A stretch of 64,000 nt of DNA from NCBI GenBank assembly GCA_001466705.2, contig LATX02000233.1:310001-374000 (forward strand), read 5' to 3'. The stretch comes from Moniliophthora roreri (lineage: Eukaryota > Basidiomycota > Agaricomycetes > Agaricales > Marasmiaceae). Under the pieces are notes generated by a model, which was given only the letters and a program-made list of their open reading frames with translations, had not been told where the DNA came from and made no database searches. Position numbers and translations under genes: made by a program. Of the stretch, positions 24,519-34,489 are shown piece by piece (positions within the stretch are counted from its first letter, which is position 1; every line of letters starts with the position of its first letter).

Positions 24519-26839
24519 ATGGCGATGGACCGGAATCTGATGGACTGGGACGAGGCCGACGTGCACAAGTGGTTAACGTCGATTGGATATGCGCAGTACG
24601 AAACAAATATTAAGGGTGAGTAACAGAGCATTACTGTGGATGAATACTCAAGACTTGTTGCAGAACACCGGATATCTGGCGACATTCTGTGCATGCTGGA
24701 CCAAGAGACACTCAAAGGCGTCGGTGTATCGACTGTAGGCCAGAGATTAGCCATATTAAAGGCTGTATACAACCTCAAGATACAGTACAATATCCCAATC
24801 GACTCAGATAGCTATGTTCCTCCTTGTGTGTATAACCCCCTAGTCAACATCCTCCATTACTGACATTGCACAGCCGAAGCACAGGAGAAAGCCCAAGAAC
24901 TGACTGTAGAGAGGCTTCATTCCATGCTAAGTGATCAAGGTGGGGGAGGTCAGCCAACCAACTTGTCCATTGCTCACATACACCCCCCTCCCCAGCACAA
25001 CGCCTCCGTGTCCTCGAAGAAGAGAACAAAATTCTCAATTCAACACTCCAATCTTTCCTAGACGACTACAATTCCCTCCGTTCATCTCTATCCTCCCCGC
25101 CCCAAGACGCTTCCAGCCCACCCCTCCGCAGACAACACTCGTTCAAATGGGCTCAATACGTCAAACCCAATAAATCCCCTACGAAACCCATCTCAGATTC
25201 AAACGACTCTCCCCATCCTTCGCCTCAACAACTAGAACACGATATTCCTCCATACACTCGTCAGACTCCACGTCAACCCCCTCAAGCACCCCCTCCATTA
25301 CCACCCCCTCCTGCTTCCTCTTCATCTACCAACACCGCAACCGATTCCAGTCCAACTCCCACAGCAATAACCCCCACACCAAAACCAACTGCCACACGCC
25401 AGGACTCTTCCGACAACCTCAAATCCTTCAAAGTCTCCCTCGAAGATCCAACATACAAAGTCCTTCCCGCAGCTCTCAAAAAGTACCGCATAAACAACGA
25501 CAATTGGGAGAATTACGCCATGTTTATATGTTATGGTTCTCCCGGCAACAGAATTGAGCGGTGTCTTTCTTATGATGAAAAGCCGTTGCTGCTGTTTCAA
25601 AAACTCAAGGATGCGAAAAAGAATCCCGTGTTTATGTTGAAACATATCAAGGACATACGGTCTCCGATTGTGGTGGCGCAGCAGAAGCATGCTGCAAGGA
25701 AAGCGAGTTCCACGATATCTGCAGGGGATCAGGCGCCTAGTAATACAGCGACTACCACTACTACCTCCGCCACGACGACGACGCAGAAATCCACACATAC
25801 ACCCAGCCGAAGTATCACCCGCCCACCCAAACTCGAAGTCCATGATTTATCCAACAACGTACCCAGCGGACTTCACAGCGCTGCGCCGATAAGCGGAAGT
25901 GGGAATGGTGCTTGGCCGGATGTGGGTGTGGGTAGCCCGGTCAATGAACAACAACCTGGGCTTGCTACTCCGAATCCGAATACCTCTGCGCCGACGCAGA
26001 CGCCGAATTCCGCTGCTACTGCTACACCAACATCTAATCCCAATCCCAACTCCAACACAAGCACCCGCGATCCATTACCGACTACATCACCTTCGCCAGG
26101 TACAATATCCTATGCAGTAGCTATATACCCTTATATGGCTGAACAAGCGGATGAGTTCGATGTTGTGGTTGGGGATACGTTCATCATTCTTTCACGCGCG
26201 CGCGGATGGTGGGTCGTCCAAAGGGATCCAGAAGGTACCGGTGTATTATCCGATTCCACAACCGCTGCCGCTTCCGAAGGAGAAGAGAATGCGGGTAAAC
26301 AAGGATGGGTACCTGCAGGCTGTCTATTGGAAACGATGAAGCCTGTTGCGGTGGCTATACGTGAGGCGAGGGAAGCGAGGGGTGGTTCCGTTTCTGAGGA
26401 GGTTGACAGTGGCGGAGGTGACGGGAAGAATCCTATTCTGCCACTAAGCATCATAAGTACATCATTCCCTGGCATCGCGTTGATGGATTACAAGAAAAAA
26501 GGAGAGGAAGAGTTGGATTTGGTTAAAGATGATACGTTGAGGGTGTTTAAGAGGTATAATCATTGGAGTTATGTGCGTGCCTCCCCTTTATTCCTTTCCT
26601 AACACCATACTAACGCCACGCAGGCGGTAAAAGAAGACGGCGGCGACAGAGGTTGGGTTCCTTCATGGTTCATTGGTAAAGTCGCCAACACCTATAACCA
26701 AGGGCAAGCACAAACACCACCGACACCTGGACATCCTCCAAGCTCGATGTCTAATTCTGGTCTGTCAACACATTTAGACTCTTCAGAGACGGCCCCACCG
26801 CAGGTTAGCCCAATGAGTTCGGCGTTTCCTGTTAGATAG
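24519..26839 (+). CDS. SAM-RA-SH3-SH3 signalling adaptor (Ubc2/STE50 type)
   Basis: Five exons: 24519-24615, 24664-24825, 24874-24939, 24996-26572, 26624-26839, giving 705 residues with consistent phases. Domains in order: SAM (residues about 8-75: MDWDEADVHKWLTSIGYAQY, ISGDILCMLDQETLKGVGV), a short coiled coil (RLRVLEEENKILNSTLQSFL), a Pro-rich linker, a Ras-associating domain (about 252-345: VSLEDPTYKVLPAALKKYRI, MLKHIKDIRSPIVVAQQKHA), a first SH3 domain (about 480-551: AVAIYPYMAEQADEFDVVVG, GWVPAGCLLE) and a second SH3 (about 601-655: ALMDYKKKGEEELDLVKDD, GWVPSWFIGKV). SAM+RA is the Ste50 core; two C-terminal SH3 domains are the basidiomycete form known as Ubc2 in Ustilago maydis, which couples Ras/G-protein input to the pheromone MAP-kinase kinase kinase. 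A related gene lacking SAM lies 3.2 kb downstream. Confidence 0.92.
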
Positions 26840-27137
26840 TTGAGTTGTCACTTCTTGGTGTTGGCGTTGTGTTACTTTTTGGTTTCCGTTACGCGTTCGT
26901 AGTGCTCTCGTTCATTACAATACTTGAAATACTTGGTACATACTTGCTGGACTCGTTATCTCTCTCTCTCCCCCTTTCTCTATCTCATACGTGTACATTC
27001 TTCATTCCCAGTTCTCTTCCAGTTATACTCACGACCGACTTATGCATATGCGAATAAAGAAAAGGGTTCTATTCTATATCTATACCTACTCTAAGGCACG
27101 TCTACGTGACCCAAAGAAACCCAAAACACACCTAGGT
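26840..27137. other. 3' region between convergent genes
   Basis: About 300 bp between the stop of the adaptor gene and the stop of the minus-strand NUDIX gene. It is CT-rich (tctctctctccccctttctc near 26960) and contains aataaa at 27052, a plausible polyadenylation signal for the plus-strand gene. Confidence 0.45.
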
Positions 27138-28526
27138 CTAATGAGCAAGTAAACCCTCCGCCTCCCACCTCTCATACCTCCATACTTGACCCGGAGCGTA
27201 CCGTTCATACGAGGGTGTTTGGGAGTAGGCTATTGAAGCTGTTTTGATCTGCGTATTTCTGTGCGTTAGTCCAAAGAGTAAAGAAGGAAGATCGAAAGGA
27301 CGCGCAAGGATATCAGAAGTTAACCCTTTAATCGGGGACCCTGTGCTTCGAAATCGGTGGTTCCGGTAGAGATGAAGTGGGCCGTGAGGTGAGTCGGTTG
27401 TGTGCTGCGTCGCCACCGGGGTGTTTTTTCAGTGAGTAAGCAGGAAAGAAAGGAAGAGAGCGGGCTAGGAAATGTGTCCTGCAAGCCGTGTCGACGCCAG
27501 TGAGGTTCTTGTCAATACCAGTCAAGGCCGTCTCGACGAACGAAGCACCAGAGCTAACACCGACATGATACGCTGCACGCGCTGTATTCTCGGCAGTGTC
27601 AATGGCTTCCAAGCCTGCGAGTGTGGTGTAGATTTAATGTCTGCACCAGTATCAGTGACGATAACACTTGTACAGGAGGTATCAAGGGGCATATCCACTC
27701 TGGAGACACACCTAGTCCGTCACGGTGTCAACCAGAATTTTCTGGCGCCGATATCGACCAACACGTTTCCTAACCCGCTACAGAACAAAGAAATGACCCA
27801 CATGTAACTCCGTATCATAGATCCAATCCTCACTCCCTCTCTCCGCCAGTCTCTCCATATCCTTTCCTAAATACCGTCCAGGATCCAAAAGTGCTCTCAA
27901 TGGATGACTAAATATCCGAGAAACCTCATTCGGCGAGGGTTTCAATGTCTGCTCGATAAATAGCTGTGGATTTGGGTGTGTCAAAAGTGCGATGACGGGT
28001 ATGACGAGGAGAGTGTGTAGGGATAAATGGGGTTCGAGGGTGCATAAGACGTGGATGTCGCGATGTGGAGGGAGAGGTAGGCAGGTTTCTTCGTTTGCTT
28101 CTCTAAACTACTTCCAAGCCGTTTCTCATTAACCCAAATTGAAAAATAAAAGAATAGGTATGGTATACGTACTGCTGCAGTTACTGGATCCCGCCCATCA
28201 GCTTCGTCCATCCTTCCGCCTGGAAGTGCCGTCTGACCAGCGTGTGTACGAAGGTGCTTTGCTCTCGTCGTAAGGAGAACTCGAAGTGTGTTATCTTCTT
28301 CAGGGTCTTGGTAAAGTAAAACGAGGACCGCAGCGATTCGGTTAGTCGGGTGAGCTGATCTGCATAGGTGCGTGTGTAATGTCAGCTTGCAGTATACTTT
28401 TTTTTTTTCCCCGGGAAAGTGAAGGACTTGCAAATCAGTTTCGTCGAACCCATGAGTAACGAGTCGTTGGACGCGTTTCTTGTTTTCTTCTGTGAGGCCC
28501 AGAGTTGGGTTAAGTAGGATCGTCAT
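27138..28526 (-). CDS. NUDIX hydrolase, CoA diphosphatase PCD1-like
   Basis: ATG at 28526 (MTILLNPTLGLTEENKKRVQ), stop at 27138. Exons show the fungal PCD1 layout: RIAAVLVLLYQDPEED, RVLLTTRAKHLRTHAGQTAL and the NUDIX box beginning PGGRMDEADGRDPVTAA, continued across an intron by REANEE at about 28100. Next come LCTLEPHLSLHTLLVIPVIA, LKPSPNEVSRIFSHPLRALL and, in the final exon, HLYRNHRFRSTGSPIKGLTS with YERYAPGQVWRYERWEAEGL. Relatives hydrolyse CoA and its derivatives, often in peroxisomes. The part between about 27420 and 27800 is odd: after NVLVDIGARKFWLTP the frame meets a stop, and about 300 bp of unclear sequence precede the last exon. It may be a large or multiple intron, or an insertion that has damaged the gene. 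Confidence 0.75.
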
Positions 28527-28630
28527 GGTAGCGGATGGTGGTAAAGAAGAAAGAGAGGTGATGGGGTAGCGGCGCGTTGCATGTAACCCACGGAATTCCG
28601 TGTTCCATATATGTTCATGTCGCCGCTTGG

Positions 28631-29085
28631 TTAGGACTTATTACTAAATATTCTGGCCAGCATCTTGAGGCATCGTGGTGAGTTTACCATTTTGGACAGA
28701 TTCTCCTTTAGAATGCATTTTCTTGGCTCTTTTGTGAAGGTCGGGGGTGAGCAGACTCCGAGTCTCCCATTCCTATCATCAACACCGAACTCACTTTTCC
28801 AAGTACGTCGTACATCTACAAGATAATCCAAAATCTCCTGAATGCACCAGAATCAAACCTGCAGCTTGTTGCTACCATATTGCCCTCGAAAGCTCTCACC
28901 TCTGCAAAGTTTTCATCGATCTCAAGCTTGAAGCTACGTGCAGTGACAACTTGACTCAAACCAAAATCGTACATAAACCACTTCATCTCATCAATACTCT
29001 TCGTAGCAAGGAGTTCAAGTCTGATATTATTGTATGTAACATCAGACTCGTTCCAAACTGGACTTGGATGGAATCATCACCCACA
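28631..29085 (-). CDS. Putative small gene, unrecognised
   Basis: A minus-strand frame with coding character runs through 28895-29085 (PVWNESDVTYNNIRLELLAT, KSIDEMKWFMYDFGLSQVVT, ARSFKLEIDENFAE), followed by a GTGAGA donor. After a ~60-bp intron a short exon reads EILDYLVDVRRTWK, and a last exon ends at 28631. The regular hydrophobic spacing suggests a real protein or a relic of one, but no start codon with a clear upstream context was found and I do not recognise the family. Confidence 0.35.
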
Positions 29086-29258
29086 CCCGAGGAGATTGGG
29101 CCCAACGGACCTCCGAGCAGTCCTCTGCTTCAATGATTGCTAGGATAACAGGTCGGATTCTAGATTGTACCTGTAAGTTGTAATCATGTATCAATAAAAA
29201 GCATGAGAGCTATAAAAAAAACGCCTATAAGTACACCATGTTCCAACTTGCTCTTCTC

Positions 29259-29830
29259 TTAGTGAGTATATTTCTGCTTCTGGTTCGCCTTAATAGCAGC
29301 GGTAAATGTTTTAGCGAACGCACCGTCATTATCGTTTCCACAAGCATCGAAATAACCATTCTTGAAGTGCCTGTACAGGCCGGTAATGGGGGTCATTGGA
29401 AAGAATGAAACAAATTCATCTATCGTCTCCTTGTCCCTCGTCCACGCCTGGACGCACGCATGGAAAGTAGAAAGTCATCTTTAATAGTCAATAGATCAAA
29501 ATCACACCAACCTGATTAAATGTCAGGCGCCGACGAGAGAGAGTAGGTGTGTGTGCTGTGACCTAATTGGGGGAGATAAGTATATGAGTCGTTGAAAGCT
29601 AGAGCGCGAGGTATGTTGAACAATGAGTCGGTAGGAGATGGCATTCCTGACGCAGTGCCTCTGAGTCATTGAGCTGCGAAACCTCTTTGTAGGCAACGGG
29701 ACCGTCTCTGATAGAGAAAACTACCTGCTATACCAAAGAGTCCTCGTCCAAGCGCTCCAAGCGCTTCAAGTTCATGAGTGTGGTGGAGATGATCTTATCA
29801 TACTTGTAGCCTTCCAACTGCCACCTGGTA
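29259..29830 (-). CDS. Putative small gene or relic, unrecognised
   Basis: Minus-strand pieces with good splice sites: VTAHTPTLSRRRLTFNQ, joined to AWTRDKETIDEFVSFFPMTP, ITGLYRHFKNGYFDACGNDN and DGAFAKTFTAAIKANQKQKY, ending at stop 29259. Upstream at 29640-29830 lies YDKIISTTLMNLKRLERLDE followed, after an in-frame stop codon, by VVFSIRDGPVAYKEVSQLND. The stop between the two upstream pieces could be removed only by an intron too short to be real, so this end may be broken. No family recognised. Confidence 0.4.
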
Positions 29831-30010
29831 ACTATGTAACTATGTCAACAAGCTGCAGATACTGACGAACAAGTGACTCAGACTGTATATCATGGAGACA
29901 GAGCGGATGGAAGATTGCAGGCGCTTCGCTGATGGCCATGTATAAAACGACAACGAGTGTGGACTCGTACCATCGTAACCCGCTTGTAACCTACCTCTTA
30001 TCTGTCTTCT

Positions 30011-31335
30011 ATGGGGAATCGATGCTCTTGCTTTTCGGGGGCCTTCGCATGCGATTCGCCCCATCCGTTACCCAAGCAGCTCGAACCCGACACCTGGTTT
30101 GAGAAATTACAAGCACGCTCATCTATGAACACCAATTACAGTCCAACACCCACCGCAGCTCCATCACCCGAACCAAAGATCCCTCGGCAAGACTCCTCCA
30201 ACGATCGCGAATCCTACGAAATCACCCTCGAAGATCCGACATCCAAAGTCCTTCCTGCCGCTCTCAATAAATACCGCATCACCAATGCCAATTGGGAGGA
30301 TTATGCCATATTTATCTGCTACGGGTCTTCAAGAGGCCGTATTGAACGGTGTCTTTCCCTTGACGAGAAACCCTTGCTACGTTTCCATAAGCTAAAAGAT
30401 GCGGGAAAGAACCCTGTTTTCATGTTGAAACATATCAAGGATATACCTTCCCCGATTGTCATTGCCCGGCAGAAACATGCCGCGAGGAAAGCAAGTTCCA
30501 TTAACGACCGACCCAATACCACTATCGCCGCCGCCGCCAACAACAACTTATCCAGTCATATACCCAATGGACTGAACAGTGCTACGCAGGCAAGTGGTGG
30601 TTGGCTCGGTACGCCGAATACAACCAATATTGCGACCTTCAACGCCTCCACTTCCCCTTCCCATAATCCGATCTCACACGCTGTAGCCATATATCCCTAC
30701 ATGGCTGAACAAGCAGATGAATTCGACGTTGCGGTTGGGGATATGTTTATCGTTCTTTCACGGGCGCAAAGGTGGTGGGTTGTCCAACGGGATCCGGAGG
30801 GCACAGGTATGCTTTCTGATGCTGGGATACAAGGATGGGTGCCTGCGGGGTGTCTACTTGAAACGATGAAACCCGTCGCCGTCGCGATCCAAGAGGCTCA
30901 GACCAGGAGTGGAGCTTGTTCATCGGATGAGGAGGAGCGTCCTATTCTACCACCGAGCATCATAAGCACATCCTTCCCTGGAATCATCTTGATGGATTAC
31001 AAGAAAATGGCCGATGGAGAGATGGACGTTGTTAAAGATGGTGCAGTGAAAGTGTACAAGGAGTATAATCATTGGAGTTATGTGTGTATCTTCTCTTTCC
31101 TTCCTGGAATCCTCTGCACCTGCTGACATAACTTGACACGCAGGTAGTGCAAGAAGACAGCGGAAAGAGAGGATGGGTGCCAAGCTGGTTTATCGGGAGA
31201 GTTGCTAAGACTGCCGATAATAGTACCAACGACACGAACCAGGTACAAGCCTCTACGCCCGGTCATACACCCACTTATTCCTTATTCCTAGGTACTGTGT
31301 GGGACTCCGTAGGTGAGCTACAACGTACTCAGTAG
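30011..31335 (+). CDS. SAM-less Ubc2-like adaptor (RA-SH3-SH3) with acylation-type N terminus
   Basis: Two exons, 30011-31081 and 31144-31335, giving 420 residues. An in-frame TAA about 21 bp upstream of ATG 30011 rules out a longer N terminus in this exon. The protein is a paralogue of the adaptor at 24.5-26.8 kb: RA domain from residue about 68 (ITLEDPTSKVLPAALNKYRI, MLKHIKDIPSPIVIARQKHA), SH3 from about 222 (AVAIYPYMAEQADEFDVAVG) and second SH3 from about 323 (ILMDYKKMADGEMDVVKDG, GWVPSWFIGRVAK). The SAM domain and coiled coil are absent. The intron after NHWSY is at the same place and phase as in the full-length gene, so it arose by DNA duplication, not retroposition. The new N terminus MGNRCSCF matches the N-myristoylation rule (Gly2, Ser6) with two nearby cysteines suited to palmitoylation, suggesting membrane tethering. 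The C-terminal tail differs from its relative. Confidence 0.85.
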
Positions 31336-31489
31336 AGACAATCTTCTCACCATCTTTCGGTTCGAAGGACACATTATATCTCGTACCAGACCAGGGCCGT
31401 ATTGAGTTGAAACCGTTTTTTTTTTTACTATCCAAGCTTTGATACAATGCAGACAATGATACAAATGTACTATAGCTACAACGTCCTTT

Positions 31490-32170
31490 CATAGTTCTTC
31501 GTTACACGCAGCTCAGAACTCCTAAAACGTTGCAGCAAAGCAGACTCAGATCCGGATTCATGAGTCTCATAGGGTAGCCGCTTTCCTGAGACGGTGGCTT
31601 CAGCAAGGACATGGAATTCCAAACTTGAATCTGTAAGACGGCTTGGCGAGACTCTCGCAATTGATTGTGAGGCGAGTCAACAAGGTCCGTGTCATAATGT
31701 CATTCTGTATCTTGGTCGGCGGCCGTAAGCTTGCAGATCCCTGCAGACACAAAGTGCGTAGTCTGGGTACGACCTTGAGCAAAAGCAATACTTGAATTTC
31801 CGTGATATGAAAGTACCTCAAGTAATGTGAGGTGACCGTACTGGACGACCGAGTGGAAGACTTGTGAAAGGTTATTCGAGTCCGTTGTCCCCGCCCACAT
31901 AATTTGATCAAAGACAGTCGAGGGACTGCCAATATGGAAAGACTTTCTCAAGGACATAGGTAGAGATCGAGGTGAAGGAGTTGCATTTGGTGGGCTCGCG
32001 TCCTTTCAACGACAATGTATGGAGGATCTCATCCAGATCTGGATTCTGTGTGTCAAGCCTCAAAGGGGGTTATACGCTACCATGATAAGCCGAGTCTGTC
32101 GGAAGGAGGGTGCGAAAGTCGACAGTGTGAAGGGAGAGACAACCGCTGAAGCGAATCCGGAACGGCCTTC
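31490..32170 (-). pseudogene. F-box/LRR-like gene relic
   Basis: Minus-strand sequence here resembles the C-terminal half of the intact F-box gene at 49.4-51.1 kb. Matching pieces include VLLLLKVVPRLRTLCLQGSA (compare VLPLLELLPSLRTLRLQECT), MTRTLLTRLTINCESLAKPS (compare VTRTFLNRLTMDCESLVTTL) and, near 32120, RFSGCLSLHTVDFRTLLPTD. The pieces sit in different frames separated by stops, and no F-box helix is found, so this is a decayed copy. It may extend further right, but resemblance fades beyond about 32.2 kb. Confidence 0.6.
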
Positions 32171-33975
32171 TCTTTGTTGAATGCCAAAGATGGGGTTCGG
32201 GTCCCAGGAAGGCAGTGTGTATCAGGATCCGGAGATCTTTTCCAGAGCGAGATTTTGAAATTTACCTTTCATTTCTGGCAAAAAGAGGATATCGTTCAGG
32301 ACCCCCTACAAGAATCGCAGAGACAGAACGAACGTTACCTATTAACTTCATTACTATTGGTAGCCTTTGGTTGCATACAGAGCCAGAAATAAACGGCACT
32401 CTTCGGTCTGCCGAATCATGTCTTCAAAGAGCAATGAAAACTCGCCGCCTTTGTTCAGAGCATCCTCATCTGTAGCAGTGTTGTATGTCCCCGCATGCAT
32501 CCAAAAAGAGCGGTGGTGGCCCTGTCCTTCGCATACTGCGCTTTGACCACCTGTTTATACTTGGAGCAGAAAGTTATTCTTACAAGACAGACAACATACA
32601 TTGAATATTCCAAGAACAGCTTGTCCGGCAACTTGGGCTATCGGATGCATCTGACAGGGTGCAAACCGTGTCAATGTTGTACGTAGTACTATCTTGGACA
32701 CAACGTCATATTGACTTCAGCGAGACCATTGAGGACCTCGAACACTGGCTGTATCGGCTCTATGAAGTTGTTAATGGTGTCTGCCTCTCGATCTGCCGTA
32801 ATTTTGTGTCGAGTTCGTCCCCGTTTTCGCCATCACGATCCTTCGCAGTCATAATCCCAATTTTGACACCAGCATCAGCATCTCGGACTCCTTGTGAATG
32901 TCCATTTCTTGTTCGGCACCTGGGCGGGTGTAGCGTCACGATCATCGGAATTGGCCAAGAAAATTGAAGGATGAAGAGGGTTTATCACGAGTACTACTGT
33001 AGCATCCACTGACAGCAGCTCTTGAACACCAAATTTTGTGCTAGCCAACAGCGTATCCTGCTTCCACCGATGAGGATGGAGGAGTCTCCGTTGTTACGCA
33101 TTCAGATGTAGATTCTGGATGTCTAGGGCAGCAATGAGCATAGAACCGATAGCAAAATCGAACGAATAGTTCAACAGGTATGCACATATCGAGGTCAATC
33201 CTCCACGTATGTACACTTCCGTATTTCCGTCATGCGCTGGGGTGACAAAGGGGTTCAGTCATGACTTGCACGAAAATTTGAGCACGATTCTGGATGACTT
33301 CGCGCCTTGCACTCGAAATTCTAGAAATAACATTAGCCAAAGACATAGTAACCCAATATCGACGTACCCTTGATCCTGATAATGGGTCGAGAAGAATTAT
33401 CCCGTCCCACTTAGACTGAAAGCCAGTTCTTGCCAAGCACCAAGACCTCCTCTGTATGAGTATTAACGATTCTACCTGTGCCTGCTTCGTGAGGACGTGA
33501 GGGTTTTGCACGGTTCAGATTGTGCACGTCGAGTCAGCAGTTGCAAAAGGTGGGAAATGGGATGCATCTACGGTTGACATTAACATCTGCAGTGGCAGTG
33601 GATAACATGTGCTGCAGTCTGCCGCGGCTCTCTTCAAAGTCCAAACTCTGCCAATCCTCCCGTTCCTCAAACCCGCCTCCTCAGTATTGTGTCGACAGCG
33701 GCTCTTGACAACAGAATTGAAGAAGTAAAGAAGGCTTTGGCGTTCGTTTGGTTCTCAGCACTAGGCGTTCTTGCATGAGCGTACACAGAACGAGGTAAAA
33801 GAAGGGCGTACTGCTCGGTAGTGGTGTTGCGAGAGTCCGAGGTTGATGGCATGTCTCGCATCTTACTGGGGGGGGGGGAATACCTTGACGAGTCGACGAC
33901 GACTAGTTTTCTATATGGTCGGCCTGCAGTCTGGTCTCAGTTTCTCCTCCCAAGCGTATCTTTTGGCACCCAACC
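32171..33975. other. Gene-poor stretch, probable relic DNA
   Basis: About 1.8 kb without a convincing gene. Short frames on both strands are interrupted and lack splice-site support. It may contain further decayed pieces of the F-box relic to the left. A run of eleven G bases occurs near 33868-33879. Confidence 0.4.
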
Positions 33976-34425
33976 ATGGCCAACGACTGATATCTTTGCA
34001 GTACCAGTCCAACTACATCGTTCTTAATCGGGGGGATGCTGAACGCGAAAGGTAAGAAAGACCGCTTGTCGTGTCTCGCACACCATCTGACTTGGACCAC
34101 CACTAGGTTGAATCATCAATTTTGGTTCTACAAAAACTACTCTGGCCTGCTTCTCTCTCGGAATTACCGCCCAACGTCACTACGCTCTCCCTTCTGTAAC
34201 CGCACTTCCGAAAGACTGGAGTGACAAATTCGATCTAGTCAATCAATCCCTCCTCTCAACTGTACTCAAAGCCAAGCATTGGCCTACCAACATCTCCGAG
34301 CTGTATCGCGTTACCAGACCGGGAGGGTATATCCAATTGCTCGAAGTAACGGGTACTCCTTCGTACTCGCAACCACCAGATGGTACAACAAGACGTTGTT
34401 TCTGGGAGTTGCGGAATTCATGTAG
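33976..34425 (+). pseudogene. Methyltransferase pseudogene, copy 3
   Basis: Third decayed relative of the methyltransferase gene. The ATG at 33976 is followed by TGA four codons later, yet the next bases still encode NYIVLNRGDAERER before a normal donor, and the following exon starts LNHQFWFYKNYSG. The SAM-binding region is deleted: the text jumps to a frame reading LPKDWSDKFDLVNQSLLSTV, ISELYRVTRPGGYIQLLEV and SYSQPPDGT. It ends about 60 bp before the stop codon of the next gene. Confidence 0.8.
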
Positions 34426-34489
34426 TAATATCGTCTAAAATACAAATGCCATGCCAATGTAACGAATGTGAATGGTATCGAGAGCAAAA

